Shown here one piece after another: positions 34,152 through 42,835 of a stretch of DNA of 64,000 nucleotides. The DNA comes from JAVVEG01 sp041751425 (GTDB lineage Bacteria; Pseudomonadota; Gammaproteobacteria; Pseudomonadales; Pseudohongiellaceae): the NCBI GenBank assembly GCA_041751425.1, contig JBGSXL010000033.1, positions 16,746 through 80,745 of the forward strand, in the 5' to 3' direction. A program made the translations under genes and the position numbers. The notes under the pieces are model-generated. The model saw only the letters and a list, made by a program, of their open reading frames with translations, ran no database searches and had not been told where the DNA came from. Position 1 is the first letter of the stretch; each line of letters opens with the position of its first letter.

Positions 34152-35387
34152 ATGCAGGCATGGCTTGGGTTGGTGGTTCTACTGGTGATTGCCTGGCTGC
34201 TGTCGGACAACAAACGGGCCCTGTCGTGGCGGTTGGTCGCGGCAGGACTGGGGCTGCAGTTTCTGCTGGCCCTGATGGTTGTGAACCTTGACTGGGTTGC
34301 CAGCTTTATTCTTGGCCTCAATGCAATCGTCATGGCAGTTGATCAGGCTACCCAGGCTGGCACCTCGTTTGTATTCGGTTATCTGGGCGGTGGTGCTGAA
34401 CCATTCCCGGTCAGTGATGCATCTGCTACCTTTCTGCTGGCGTTTCGTGCTATTCCCCTGATTCTGGTGTTTAGCGTACTTTCCGCGCTGGGTTGGCACT
34501 GGCGCATTTTGCCAGTCATCATTCAGGGCATCGCTAAAGTGCTGCAGCGCAGCATGAAAGTAGGCGGTGGCGTTGGTTTGGGCGCAGCAACCAGCATTTT
34601 CATTGGCATGGTGGAGGCCCCATTGACTGTGCGGCCGTTGTTGCAGCGTTTTGATCGTGGTGAATGGTTTGTGCTAATGACCTGTGGCATGGCAACTGTG
34701 GCCGGCACCGTGATGTTTCTGTATGCATCTGTTCTCGAGCCGGTCGTGCCCGGCGCATTGGCTCATATTCTGGCAGCCTCTATCATCAGCGCGCCAGCGG
34801 CCATCATGATCGGCAGCATCATGGTGCCCATGTCGCAGCAGACAAGCACTGAGGGTGTCGAACTTACCAGCCGCTACTCCAGCACCATAGACGCCATTAC
34901 GCAGGGAACCTCAGATGGTTTGCGCCTTGCCATCAATGTAGTTGGCATGTTGTTGGTACTTGTGGCTTTGGTGGCTCTGGTCAACTTACTGTTAAGCACT
35001 TTACCTTTGGTGGGTGGTGCAGAGCTTAGCGTGCAACGCATCTTCGGCTGGCTGTTTGCACCTCTGGCGTGGCTGATTGGCATTCCATGGTCGGAGGCAA
35101 TGGCTGCCGGTTCACTGCTTGGCAGCAAGCTGATGTTGAATGAGCTGATCGCTTATATCGACATGGCAGCATTGGCACCTGAAGCACTGAGCGCAGAAAG
35201 TCGTTTGATCATGACTTATGCGCTGTGCGGGTTTGCTAATCTGGGCTCACTGGGCATCATGATTGGCGGATTGGTTGCGATGTGTCCGGAGCGTCGTGAA
35301 GATATTCTTGCGCTGGCCCCGCGTACTCTGATCTCCGGCACACTGGCAACTTTGATGACGGGCGCTGTTATAGGGTTGGTGAGTTAA
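34152..35387 (+). CDS. Concentrative nucleoside transporter (NupC/CNT family)
   Basis: A 411-residue inner-membrane symporter. The CNT signatures GVGLGAATSIFIGMVEAPL and the C-terminal YALCGFANLGSLGIMIGGL are present, with hydrophobic segments throughout and the N-terminal three-helix region. Family members import nucleosides with protons or sodium. The location next to two genes with Pho-box-like promoters would fit scavenging of nucleosides after dephosphorylation of nucleotides, but no Pho box is seen ahead of this gene itself. Confidence 0.9.
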   Translation: MQAWLGLVVLLVIAWLLSDNKRALSWRLVAAGLGLQFLLALMVVNLDWVASFILGLNAIVMAVDQATQAGTSFVFGYLGGGAEPFPVSDASATFLLAFRAIPLILVFSVLSALGWHWRILPVIIQGIAKVLQRSMKVGGGVGLGAATSIFIGMVEAPLTVRPLLQRFDRGEWFVLMTCGMATVAGTVMFLYASVLEPVVPGALAHILAASIISAPAAIMIGSIMVPMSQQTSTEGVELTSRYSSTIDAITQGTSDGLRLAINVVGMLLVLVALVALVNLLLSTLPLVGGAELSVQRIFGWLFAPLAWLIGIPWSEAMAAGSLLGSKLMLNELIAYIDMAALAPEALSAESRLIMTYALCGFANLGSLGIMIGGLVAMCPERREDILALAPRTLISGTLATLMTGAVIGLVS

Positions 35388-35396
35388 ATAACAATA

Positions 35397-35434
35397 ATGT
35401 GACAACGGACACTTGCCGTCCTTGATTGTCACAT
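35397..35434 (+). terminator. Hairpin downstream of the nucleoside transporter
   Basis: Arms ATGTGACAA (35397-35405) and TTGTCACAT (35426-35434) enclose a second short stem GGAC/GTCC. It begins 10 bp after the stop codon, but no T run follows, so it may be a weak terminator or a protein-binding dyad; the right arm also carries a TGTCA half site like those in the adjoining Pho-box-like region. Confidence 0.45.
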
Positions 35435-35451
35435 CGAGTTATTTCATTGAG

Positions 35452-35484
35452 CTGTCACACTGCGCTCATAAAACCGTCACAATA
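35452..35484 (+). promoter_or_regulatory. Pho-box-like direct repeats upstream of the Oar-like receptor
   Basis: Three consecutive 11-bp units, CTGTCACACTG (35452), CGCTCATAAAA (35463) and CCGTCACAATA (35474), match the PhoB recognition pattern of CTGTCATAAA-type repeats at 11-bp spacing. They lie about 200 bp before the receptor start. Inference: phosphate-starvation control. The rest of the 35388-35687 gap shows AT-rich promoter-like DNA and no gene. Confidence 0.55.
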
Positions 35485-35687
35485 AAACTTTTCTGAAGCT
35501 CGTTATCAAGTTATTCAGCGAACTTAATCTGTCGCAGACAGCATGAAATAAATTTAGTTCAAACTTTTTACTCCAGTAATCAAAATGTAATATTCGCCAG
35601 TTAGACTCCTCGCCTGTTGAGTAGCAAACCCATAACGCTACTTCCTGTTAAGCAATCCACATACGCTAACTTCCAGGTGAAATCCCT

Positions 35688-38600
35688 ATGAAAAAGAAAC
35701 TACTGGCATTAACTGTCTCCATGGCGCTGGGGCTCAGCACCGTAGCGCTGGCGCAAACGTCTTCGTCTATACGCGGCGTAATAACTGGTCCGCAAGGCTC
35801 TCCCGCTGATGGCACCACAATCACAATCATTCACGTGCCTTCGGGAACACGAAGCGTGGTCACTACCAATCAGAACGGAGTTTTCAACGCAGCAGGATTG
35901 CGAGTCGGTGGACCGTACACAGTTGAAGTAAACTCAAATAGTTTTCAGAACCGCACTGTCAGCGACGTTTATCTGAACCTGGATGATCCCTTCTCTCTGA
36001 ATCTGGCACTGCAACCAAACCAGGCTATCGAATCCATTATAGTTACCGGTTCTTCATTGTCCGGCACTTCACTCGGAACCGGTCCGGTAGCACAGTACAA
36101 TCTGGCTGATCTTGAGAATGCACCAACCTTTAATAGAAACTTGAATGACATCATTCGTATGGATGCACGTATCTATATTGACGAGACTTTCAGCGATTCG
36201 ATTCAGTGTGCTGGCGCCAATCCGCGCTTCAACAGCTTGACGCTGGACGGCGTGCGCATGAATGATAACTTCGGCTTGAACAGCAACGGTTATCCAACAG
36301 AGCGTATGCCTTTCTCGTTTGATGCCATTCAACAAGTGGCAGTTCAATTCGCACCGTTCGACGCCAAGTTTGGCGGCTTCACAGCGTGTAATATCAACGC
36401 GGTAACAAAATCCGGTGAGAACGAAATCTACGGCGGATTGTTCTATGACTTCAATAGCGATTCACTGAAAGGTGATTCACTGCGCGGCGTGGATATCAAC
36501 AACGGCGACTTCGATGAGAAGCGTTATGGCTTCAATGTGGGCGTACCGGTAATTCAGGATACTTTGTTCCTGTTCGCGGCCTACGAAAAAGTGGAAGGCG
36601 TTTCGCAGTTCAACTATCCGGCACTGGGTGGCATAATTTCGCAAGCCGATGCAGATCGCATCCGTGAAATTTCTCAGCGTGTTTACAATTTCTCTGCCGG
36701 TGGATTCCCTGCCAGCATGCCAGTAGAAGATGAGAAGTTACTGTTGCGCGCGGACTGGAACATCAATCAGGATCACCGCGCGTCGTTGATCTACAACTAC
36801 AATGATGGTGTGAACATCAGTCAAGCGGATAACTTCGCTCAGGCACTGACTTTCGACAGCACGTTCTATCAGCGTGGCGCTGAGTTCCAATCACTGGTCG
36901 CGTCACTTTACTCCGATTGGACACCAGATCTCACCACCGAGCTGCGCATTGGCCGTGCAGAGCTGGTGAACCTGCAAAATTCCCTGCAAGGCGCCACCGG
37001 TTTTTCAGAAGTGCAGATTCGAGTAGGTGGCGGAACAGCCTTCATCGGCCCGGACGATTCGCGTCAATCTAATAATCTGAATTGGGATAACTTGACCTTC
37101 CGTCTTGCCGGTAATTATTTTGTAGGTAATCACACAATCACTGCCGGTTTTGAGCATGAAAAACTCGACGTATTCAACCTGTTCATGCAACACACGGTGG
37201 GTGAGTATCGCTTCAACTCAATCGCTGATTTTGAGGCGGGCAATACCAGCACTGTGTTCTACGGCAATTCGTCCGGCACCAACAATCCTTCTGATGCTGC
37301 AGCGAGTTTTTCATACGCCATCAACAGCGCCTTTGTGCAGGATGAGTTCTACGCCACTGACGATCTTATGCTGATGCTTGGTCTGCGCTATGACTGGTAT
37401 ACCAGCGACGACAAGCCAGTCAACAACCCGAATTTCAGCAATCGCTATGGTTTCTCCAACACGCAGAACATGGATGGCATCAGCCTGTTGCAACCGCGCT
37501 TTGGTTTCAATTGGTCAGCGGCGGACAATCTGGATATACGCGGCGGCATTGGTCTGTACTCCGGTGGCAATCCCAATGTGTGGATTTCCAACAGCTATTC
37601 CAACGACGGTGTGACCAATATACAGCTGACGCAAGGCGCGACTAACTTGTTCACTGAACAGCTCAGTGGAGCAGGTCGCCCTCTTTATGACATCCCGCAA
37701 AACCTGGTTAATCGTGTAACCAATGCGGCCGGTGACGGTCAGGTGAATGCGATAGACCCTGATTTCGAGATTCCTTCCGAGTGGAAGTATGCACTTGGCG
37801 CGAGCTACGTGACAACAAACGACTACCAGTTGTCTGCGGATGTGATCTACACGCAGAAGAAAGACTCTGCAATCGTTCAGGATATCGCACTACGTGACAG
37901 CGGTAGAAAGGCGCCAGATGGTCGTCCAATTTACGAGAGAATCGCAGGTCGTTCAGGTGAGATAATGCTGACCAATGTCTCTGGCGATGATGGTAGTTCA
38001 CTGGTTCTGTCTCTGGGCGCAAGCAAAGAGTTCGCCAATGGCATCAACGCAAGCATCGCTTACGCTTACACAGATGCAGAGGATGTGAACCCGATGACGA
38101 GTTCCGTTGCGGGCTCAAACTACGGCAATGTTGCAGTATCCAACCCGGGCGATCCGGGTGCAGCCACCTCAAACTATGAGATCCCGCATAGGGTTACGAT
38201 GACTCTGGGCTACAGTAAGGAGTTTTTTGCTGGTTACGCTACACGTTTTAATCTGTTCGCAAGTATGAATGAAGGCAGACCTTATAACTACACCTTCAGC
38301 CGCTCAGATGGTGCGTTCGGTGACGCCAACTTCTTCAGTAACGGGCGCCAGTTGCTTTACATTCCTACGGCCAGCGACCCGCGCGTAGTTTACGCGGCGG
38401 GCTTCAACCAGGCTGCGTTCAACCAGTTCATTCAAACTGAGGATCTGGAGCGATACCGTGGCGAGATCATGCCACGCAACAGTCTGAATGCTGACTGGTG
38501 GACCAAAGTTGACCTGCGCATCGAGCAGGAGATTCCCGGCTTCTACGCAGACAACAAAGCCAGCGTTTATCTGGTCGTGAAAAACCTTGGCAATCTGCTG

Positions 38601-38777
38601 AATGACGACTGGGGCATCCTGCGTCAGGGCTCCTTTGTCGGTGAAGGTGTGGTGGGAATGACTATCAATGACGCAGGTCAGTATAGTTACAACACGTTCA
38701 ACGCACCTTCCATGCAGACAGTACAGAACGCACCATCTCTGTGGGAAGTTCGCCTGGGAGTGAAATACAGCTTCTGA
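35688..38777 (+). CDS. Oar-like TonB-dependent receptor with N-terminal carboxypeptidase-regulatory domain
   Basis: A 1029-residue outer-membrane protein: signal peptide (1-22, ending TVALAQ), a CarboxypepD_reg-like beta-sandwich (about 25-105, SIRGVITGPQGSPADG), a plug domain (FNRNLNDIIRMDARIYID, FGGFTACNINAVTKSGENE) and a barrel ending LWEVRLGVKYSF. The type resembles Myxococcus Oar and the receptors that xanthomonads and marine gammaproteobacteria make in large amounts. Pho-box-like repeats lie upstream and a terminator follows. Under phosphate stress it could import phosphorylated organic compounds for PhoX; that link is inferred from promoters and position. Confidence 0.91.
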   Translation: MKKKLLALTVSMALGLSTVALAQTSSSIRGVITGPQGSPADGTTITIIHVPSGTRSVVTTNQNGVFNAAGLRVGGPYTVEVNSNSFQNRTVSDVYLNLDDPFSLNLALQPNQAIESIIVTGSSLSGTSLGTGPVAQYNLADLENAPTFNRNLNDIIRMDARIYIDETFSDSIQCAGANPRFNSLTLDGVRMNDNFGLNSNGYPTERMPFSFDAIQQVAVQFAPFDAKFGGFTACNINAVTKSGENEIYGGLFYDFNSDSLKGDSLRGVDINNGDFDEKRYGFNVGVPVIQDTLFLFAAYEKVEGVSQFNYPALGGIISQADADRIREISQRVYNFSAGGFPASMPVEDEKLLLRADWNINQDHRASLIYNYNDGVNISQADNFAQALTFDSTFYQRGAEFQSLVASLYSDWTPDLTTELRIGRAELVNLQNSLQGATGFSEVQIRVGGGTAFIGPDDSRQSNNLNWDNLTFRLAGNYFVGNHTITAGFEHEKLDVFNLFMQHTVGEYRFNSIADFEAGNTSTVFYGNSSGTNNPSDAAASFSYAINSAFVQDEFYATDDLMLMLGLRYDWYTSDDKPVNNPNFSNRYGFSNTQNMDGISLLQPRFGFNWSAADNLDIRGGIGLYSGGNPNVWISNSYSNDGVTNIQLTQGATNLFTEQLSGAGRPLYDIPQNLVNRVTNAAGDGQVNAIDPDFEIPSEWKYALGASYVTTNDYQLSADVIYTQKKDSAIVQDIALRDSGRKAPDGRPIYERIAGRSGEIMLTNVSGDDGSSLVLSLGASKEFANGINASIAYAYTDAEDVNPMTSSVAGSNYGNVAVSNPGDPGAATSNYEIPHRVTMTLGYSKEFFAGYATRFNLFASMNEGRPYNYTFSRSDGAFGDANFFSNGRQLLYIPTASDPRVVYAAGFNQAAFNQFIQTEDLERYRGEIMPRNSLNADWWTKVDLRIEQEIPGFYADNKASVYLVVKNLGNLLNDDWGILRQGSFVGEGVVGMTINDAGQYSYNTFNAPSMQTVQNAPSLWEVRLGVKYSF

Positions 38778-38802
38778 TCACTGCAACAATCCCTCCCTCT
38801 AA

Positions 38803-38840
38803 CTATCTCCCGGCTTGAAACCCGGGGGATAGTGTTTTAT
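38803..38840 (+). terminator. Intrinsic terminator after the Oar-like receptor
   Basis: An 11-bp stem CTATCTCCCGG / CCGGGGGATAG (one G-T pair; 38803-38813 and 38822-38832) with an 8-nt loop is followed by TGTTTTAT. It lies 26 bp after the stop codon and isolates sodB from the receptor transcript. Confidence 0.7.
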
Positions 38841-38951
38841 CCTCGACCTCCTTTATGACGGTATGACGCTCCCTGATGGCGTTCCCGATACGACTGCCCA
38901 TCCGCAGGCATCCCACTCTGAATCTATCGAAACAAAAACCGAGGTTTTATT

Positions 38952-39539
38952 ATGAAATTAACATTGCCCGCTCTTCCCTATGCAACTAATGCGCTTGAGC
39001 CCCACATGTCTGCCGAGACCTTCAGCTTCCACCATGCCAAGCACCACAATGCCTATGTCGTAAAAGGTAACGAACTGCTGGAAGATGCCGGCATCAGCGC
39101 AGACAGTATGGAAGCGCTGGTCAAAGCCTGCGCCGAAGTGGGTGGCCCACTGTTCAACAATGTTGGTCAGTGCTACAACCACACCTTTTTCTGGAACAGC
39201 ATGAAGCCAAAAGGTGGCGGCGCTCCTACCGGGGCCATCGCCTCCAAGATTGATGCGGATTTTGGCAGCTATGATGCATTCAAGAAAGAGTTTATCGCCG
39301 GTGGCGTTGGTCAGTTCGGCAGCGGCTGGGTCTGGCTGGTGTCCGACAAGGGCAAACTGAAGGTGGTTAAGTCTGCCAATGCTGAAACCCCTCTGACCAG
39401 TGGCGCAACCCCGATTCTGGTTTGCGACGTCTGGGAGCACGCTTATTATCTGGATTACCAGAACCGCCGCCCGGACTTCCTGGCGTCCTTCCTGGACAAC
39501 CTGGTGAACTGGGATTTCGCCAACGCCAACCTGAAATAA
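38952..39539 (+). CDS. sodB: Iron superoxide dismutase
   Basis: Cytosolic Fe-SOD converting superoxide to peroxide and oxygen. The 195-residue protein has metal ligands H27, H77 (YNHTFFW), D159 and H163 (CDVWEHAYY). Gln73 in FNNVGQ sits at the position of E. coli SodB Gln69, which together with AGGVGQFGSGW marks the Fe type rather than Mn. GAGG lies 7 bases before the ATG. It is monocistronic between two genes with Pho-box-like promoters. Confidence 0.96.
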   Translation: MKLTLPALPYATNALEPHMSAETFSFHHAKHHNAYVVKGNELLEDAGISADSMEALVKACAEVGGPLFNNVGQCYNHTFFWNSMKPKGGGAPTGAIASKIDADFGSYDAFKKEFIAGGVGQFGSGWVWLVSDKGKLKVVKSANAETPLTSGATPILVCDVWEHAYYLDYQNRRPDFLASFLDNLVNWDFANANLK

Positions 39540-39576
39540 ACAGGTTTATAATTGGATTATAAAATGGGGTCATATA

Positions 39577-39628
39577 AAATGGGGTCAGAGTAAAAATACA
39601 GTACTGTATTTTTACTCTGACCCCATTT
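39577..39628. repeat. REP palindrome copy A
   Basis: Near-perfect 25-bp arms around a central TA: left arm GGGGTCAGAGTAAAAATACA with AAAT before it, right arm its complement. It follows sodB by 37 bp. A truncated start of the same sequence (AAAATGGGGTCA) lies just upstream at 39561-39572. Confidence 0.92.
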
Positions 39629-39673
39629 ATTTCCTCCCTGCCGAAGCTCTTTCCTCCCGCTCAAAACTCGTCA

Positions 39674-39695
39674 ATGACACTTCACTGTCACAAAA
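39674..39695 (+). promoter_or_regulatory. Pho-box-like direct repeats upstream of phoX
   Basis: Two adjoining 11-bp units, ATGACACTTCA (39674) and CTGTCACAAAA (39685). The second is close to the PhoB consensus, the first matches at four of the six key bases. They lie 63 bp before the phoX start. PhoX genes are commonly PhoB-regulated, which supports the reading. Confidence 0.6.
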
Positions 39696-39757
39696 TTCAG
39701 GTACTTTCTTTTCCATTCCTGATGCACTGACAACCAGCTTCTGTAGCGAGAATTCCT

Positions 39758-41641
39758 ATGCTTGAAATCAACAAAGAAGATACTCCCAGCGATTTCGAAA
39801 CCCTGATAGAACAAGGTTTGAGTCGTCGCAGTTTGTTGAAAGGCATGGGAACCTCCGCGCTGGGTTTGTTCTTCGCTGCACATCCGTTGAGCAAAGCAAT
39901 CGCCAGCGCAAACTCTGCATTGCTGGGCTTTCGGGCTGTTCCCGCCAGCACCGCGGATAACTTTGTGGTTCCACAGGGATACGTAGCCAAACCTCTGATC
40001 TCGTGGGGCGATCCCATTCTACCCGGGGCTCCCCAGTTTGATCCTTCAGGCGAGCAAAACTCTGCGGCTCAGGCGCGTCAATTTGGCGACAATAACGATG
40101 GGATGAGTCTGTTTCCCCTGAGCGAAACCAGGGCACTTCTAGCCGTCAACAATGAGTACATCAATAAGGAATATCTGTATCCCCATAAAGGCGAAGCCAT
40201 CACTGCAGACGACGTACTGAAGGCACAGTATGCACATGGTGTCTCGATTGTAGAAATACGCAAGCGCCGTAATGGCCATTGGCAGGTTGAACAGAGTTCG
40301 ACATTCAATCGACGCATCAATGTCGCTACTCCCATGCAGATCACGGGTCCCGCTGCAGGACATCCCTTGTTGCGCACGCGCTCTGATGACAGTGGCCGTA
40401 GCGCTTTAGGTACAGTTGGTAACTGCGCCAATGGTATGACACCGTGGGGCACTTACCTCACCTGCGAAGAAAATTTTCAGTATTATTTCGCGGCATCATC
40501 CCCTGTCGAACTAAATGCCATGCAGCGGCGCTACGGACTGGTAGAGGAAGATGAAGGCTCACATTGGTTCCTGCATGATGAGCGTTTCGACTTGAGCAAA
40601 CACCCTAATGAGACCAACCGCTTTGGTTGGGTTGTCGAAGTTGATCCGCAAAACCCTGCTGATGTCCCTCGCAAGCGCACTGCCCTTGGGCGCATGGCGC
40701 ACGAGAACGCCGAACTGGTGATCAACAGCGATGGCCATGTAGTTGTTTATATGGGTGATGATGCGCGCGGCGAACACATTTACAAGTTTGTTTCACAGGA
40801 CAGGTATAACCCTGGCAACCAGCGGGATAATCGCAATCTGCTGGAGAACGGCACGCTGTATGTTGCCCGCTTTCATGCCGAGCCGGGTGAGTTGCATGGT
40901 ACTGGTGAGTGGATAGAACTCAGCCATGGAAAAAATGGCTTGGGAGTTGATTCCGGTTTTGCGGATCAGGCGGCAGTTCTGATCTATGTACGCGCAGCAG
41001 CTACAGTTGTCGGCGGAACTACTATGGATCGTCCCGAATGGATTGCTGTGCATCCAGATAACCACAGCGTTTTCTGCACACTCACCAATAACAGACACCG
41101 TGGCGTTAGAGAGAATCAGCCTGTCGATGGACCCAATCCACGTGCCGAAAATCATTATGGCCAGATTGTACGTTGGCAGCCCGAAGACGGTAATCACAAC
41201 AGTGATCAATTTGTATGGGATCTTTTCGTAATTGCAGGGAACCCCATGGTGCACCCCGACACCCTGTATGCAGGCAGCGCCAATGTAAATGCTGACAATA
41301 TGTTCAATTGCCCGGATGGCATTGGCTTCGATGCTGATGGCCGTCTCTGGATACAGACAGACGGTGAGTTCACCAATGATGGGGATTTCCTCGGCATGGG
41401 CAACAATCAGATGTTATGCGCCGATACGAACAGTGGCGAGATTCGTCGTTTCGCTACCGGTCCCAAGGGTTGTGAGCTGACAGGATTGGCGTTTACCCCC
41501 GACAAGCGAACGATGTTCGTCGGAGTTCAACACCCCGGTTCCGAAGGCACCATTTCGCATTTTCCTTCAGGTGGAAACAGCAAACCCCGCTCGACCGTTA
41601 TGATGATTCAGCGCGAGGATGGCGGAGTTATCGGAACCTAG
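39758..41641 (+). CDS. phoX: PhoX-type alkaline phosphatase (DUF839)
   Basis: A 627-residue exported phosphatase. A Tat leader is visible (SRRSLLKGMGTSALGLFFA, R23/R24), as expected because PhoX binds iron and calcium cofactors before export. DUF839 signatures include NCANGMTPWGTYLTCEENF, GRMAHENAELVI, YMGDDARGEHIYKFVS and GIGFDADGRLWIQTDGEF. PhoX hydrolyses phosphomonoesters in the periplasm or outside the cell during phosphate limitation and is frequent in marine bacteria. The upstream repeats fit PhoB control. REP copy B starts 15 bp after the stop. Confidence 0.92.
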   Translation: MLEINKEDTPSDFETLIEQGLSRRSLLKGMGTSALGLFFAAHPLSKAIASANSALLGFRAVPASTADNFVVPQGYVAKPLISWGDPILPGAPQFDPSGEQNSAAQARQFGDNNDGMSLFPLSETRALLAVNNEYINKEYLYPHKGEAITADDVLKAQYAHGVSIVEIRKRRNGHWQVEQSSTFNRRINVATPMQITGPAAGHPLLRTRSDDSGRSALGTVGNCANGMTPWGTYLTCEENFQYYFAASSPVELNAMQRRYGLVEEDEGSHWFLHDERFDLSKHPNETNRFGWVVEVDPQNPADVPRKRTALGRMAHENAELVINSDGHVVVYMGDDARGEHIYKFVSQDRYNPGNQRDNRNLLENGTLYVARFHAEPGELHGTGEWIELSHGKNGLGVDSGFADQAAVLIYVRAAATVVGGTTMDRPEWIAVHPDNHSVFCTLTNNRHRGVRENQPVDGPNPRAENHYGQIVRWQPEDGNHNSDQFVWDLFVIAGNPMVHPDTLYAGSANVNADNMFNCPDGIGFDADGRLWIQTDGEFTNDGDFLGMGNNQMLCADTNSGEIRRFATGPKGCELTGLAFTPDKRTMFVGVQHPGSEGTISHFPSGGNSKPRSTVMMIQREDGGVIGT

Positions 41642-41656
41642 ATAATTGGGGTCGAT

Positions 41657-41708
41657 AATTGGGGTCAGAGTAAATATACAGTACTGTATTTTTACTCTGA
41701 CCCCAATT
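41657..41708. repeat. REP palindrome copy B
   Basis: Same palindrome as copy A with AATT outer bases and one arm mismatch (AAATATACAG against CTGTATTTTT). It lies in the 3' end region between phoX (+) and the small Lys-rich gene (-), where it could serve as a bidirectional transcription stop. Confidence 0.92.
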
Positions 41709-41716
41709 AAATTTGA

Positions 41717-41821
41717 CTAGCTGCGCGACTCTTTCTTGACTTGCTTGGCCGCCTTCTTCTCCTTGGGAGACAGGAGGGGTTTCTTCTTCACTTCTTTCTT
41801 GGTTTTCTGCTCTTTTGCCAT
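41717..41821 (-). CDS. 34-residue lysine-rich small protein
   Basis: A short frame from ATG 41821 to TAG 41717 encodes a very basic peptide (MAKEQKTKKEVKKKPLLSPK, then EKKAAKQVKKESRS); 14 of 34 residues are Lys. AGGAG lies 9 bases upstream of the ATG, a good ribosome-binding site. Peptides of this composition (MAK...KKK...KEKKAAK) occur in several gammaproteobacteria as hypothetical proteins; a nucleic-acid-binding role is a guess from charge. It stands between two REP copies. Confidence 0.6.
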   Translation of the reverse strand: MAKEQKTKKEVKKKPLLSPKEKKAAKQVKKESRS

Positions 41822-41906
41822 TGCTACTACTCCTGACTGGTTTGCGAATTTTGTGGAGGAGCTAATACTCTAAGCCTGTTTAATGGCGGAACGCAATAGG
41901 TTCGAT

Positions 41907-42000
41907 AAATGGGGTCAGAGTAAAAATACAGTACTGTATATTTACTCTGACCCTAATTATTGAAAATACAGTACTGTATATTTACTCTGACCCTAATTAT
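41907..42000. repeat. REP palindrome copy C with 40-bp tandem partial duplication
   Basis: A complete copy (41907-41960; right arm ends CCCTAATTAT) is followed by a second right half beginning GAAAATACAGTACTG; the centres CAGTACTG at 41929 and 41969 are exactly 40 bp apart. It lies 63 bp upstream of the RAYT transposase start. Confidence 0.88.
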
Positions 42001-42062
42001 TGGTTGTACTGACCTGCGGCTACTACACTATAGGTAAATAATTTGATTCAAGGATGAATCCA

Positions 42063-42746
42063 ATGCCCAGAAGACCAAGGTTATGTCCTGCCGGTATACC
42101 TCAACACATCGGCCAACGCGGCAACAATCGCCAAATTTGTTTCGCCTCCGACAATGATCTGAAAGCCTATGCACATTGGTTGCTGGAGGGATCACTCAAG
42201 TGTCACGTCCAGATTCATGCCTGGGTATTCATGACCAATCATATCCACCTGTTGGCAACGCCGCAGGAGGAAATGGCCATTGCACGCATGATGCAGTATG
42301 TCGGGCGTCAATACGTACAATATTTCAATCGTAAACACCAACGAAGTGGCACCTTGTGGGAGGGGCGTTATTTCTCTTGTCTCATACAGGGAGATGCCTA
42401 TCTTTTAAGTTGTCAGCGATACATAGAACTGAATCCGGTAAGGGCTGGTATGGTTGAGGATCCAGCAAACTACAGCTGGTCAAGTTACAGAGCGAATGGG
42501 CTTGGCATCAATACCAAACTCTTGACACCCCACCCTCTTTATGTGCAGTTGGGGAGAAGTAAATCGGAACGACTGGCAAACTACAGGGCATTGTTTCAGC
42601 CTCAAGTCGATGGCGAATTGTTTCAAGACATTCAATACGCATTGAATCATCGATTGGTATTGGGAACTGAAAGATTTAAAACAGAAGTCGAAGAGTTGAC
42701 GGGTAGGCGCGTGAGACCTTTGAAGCGTGGACGTCCACCGAAGTAA
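42063..42746 (+). CDS. REP-associated tyrosine transposase (RAYT, Y1/IS200-like)
   Basis: A 227-residue HUH endonuclease-type transposase. The HUH motif is in FMTNHIHLLA, and the catalytic Tyr is expected in the helix RYIELNPVRAGMV; SGTLWEGRYFSCLI is also characteristic of the RAYT group. RAYTs cut and join single-stranded REP hairpins and are normally immobile single-copy genes flanked by the REPs they disperse. Here palindromes lie directly on both sides (41907-42000 and 42778-42835), forming a REPtron. ATG 42063 is chosen because AAGGA lies 8 bases upstream; ATG 42054 touches the site. Confidence 0.9.
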   Translation: MPRRPRLCPAGIPQHIGQRGNNRQICFASDNDLKAYAHWLLEGSLKCHVQIHAWVFMTNHIHLLATPQEEMAIARMMQYVGRQYVQYFNRKHQRSGTLWEGRYFSCLIQGDAYLLSCQRYIELNPVRAGMVEDPANYSWSSYRANGLGINTKLLTPHPLYVQLGRSKSERLANYRALFQPQVDGELFQDIQYALNHRLVLGTERFKTEVEELTGRRVRPLKRGRPPK

Positions 42747-42777
42747 TTAAACGGGGTTGAAGAAATAGGGTCGGCAT

Positions 42778-42835
42778 AATAAATGGGGTCAGAGTAAAAA
42801 TACAGTACTGTATATTTACTCTGACCCCATTTATT
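42778..42835. repeat. REP palindrome copy E
   Basis: Arms extend to AATAAATGGGGTCAGAG...: the full dyad spans 58 bp with a TATATTT/AAAAATA mismatch near the centre. It ends exactly against the stop codon of the DUF2207 gene and lies 32 bp after the RAYT stop, so it occupies the whole convergent junction. Confidence 0.9.
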
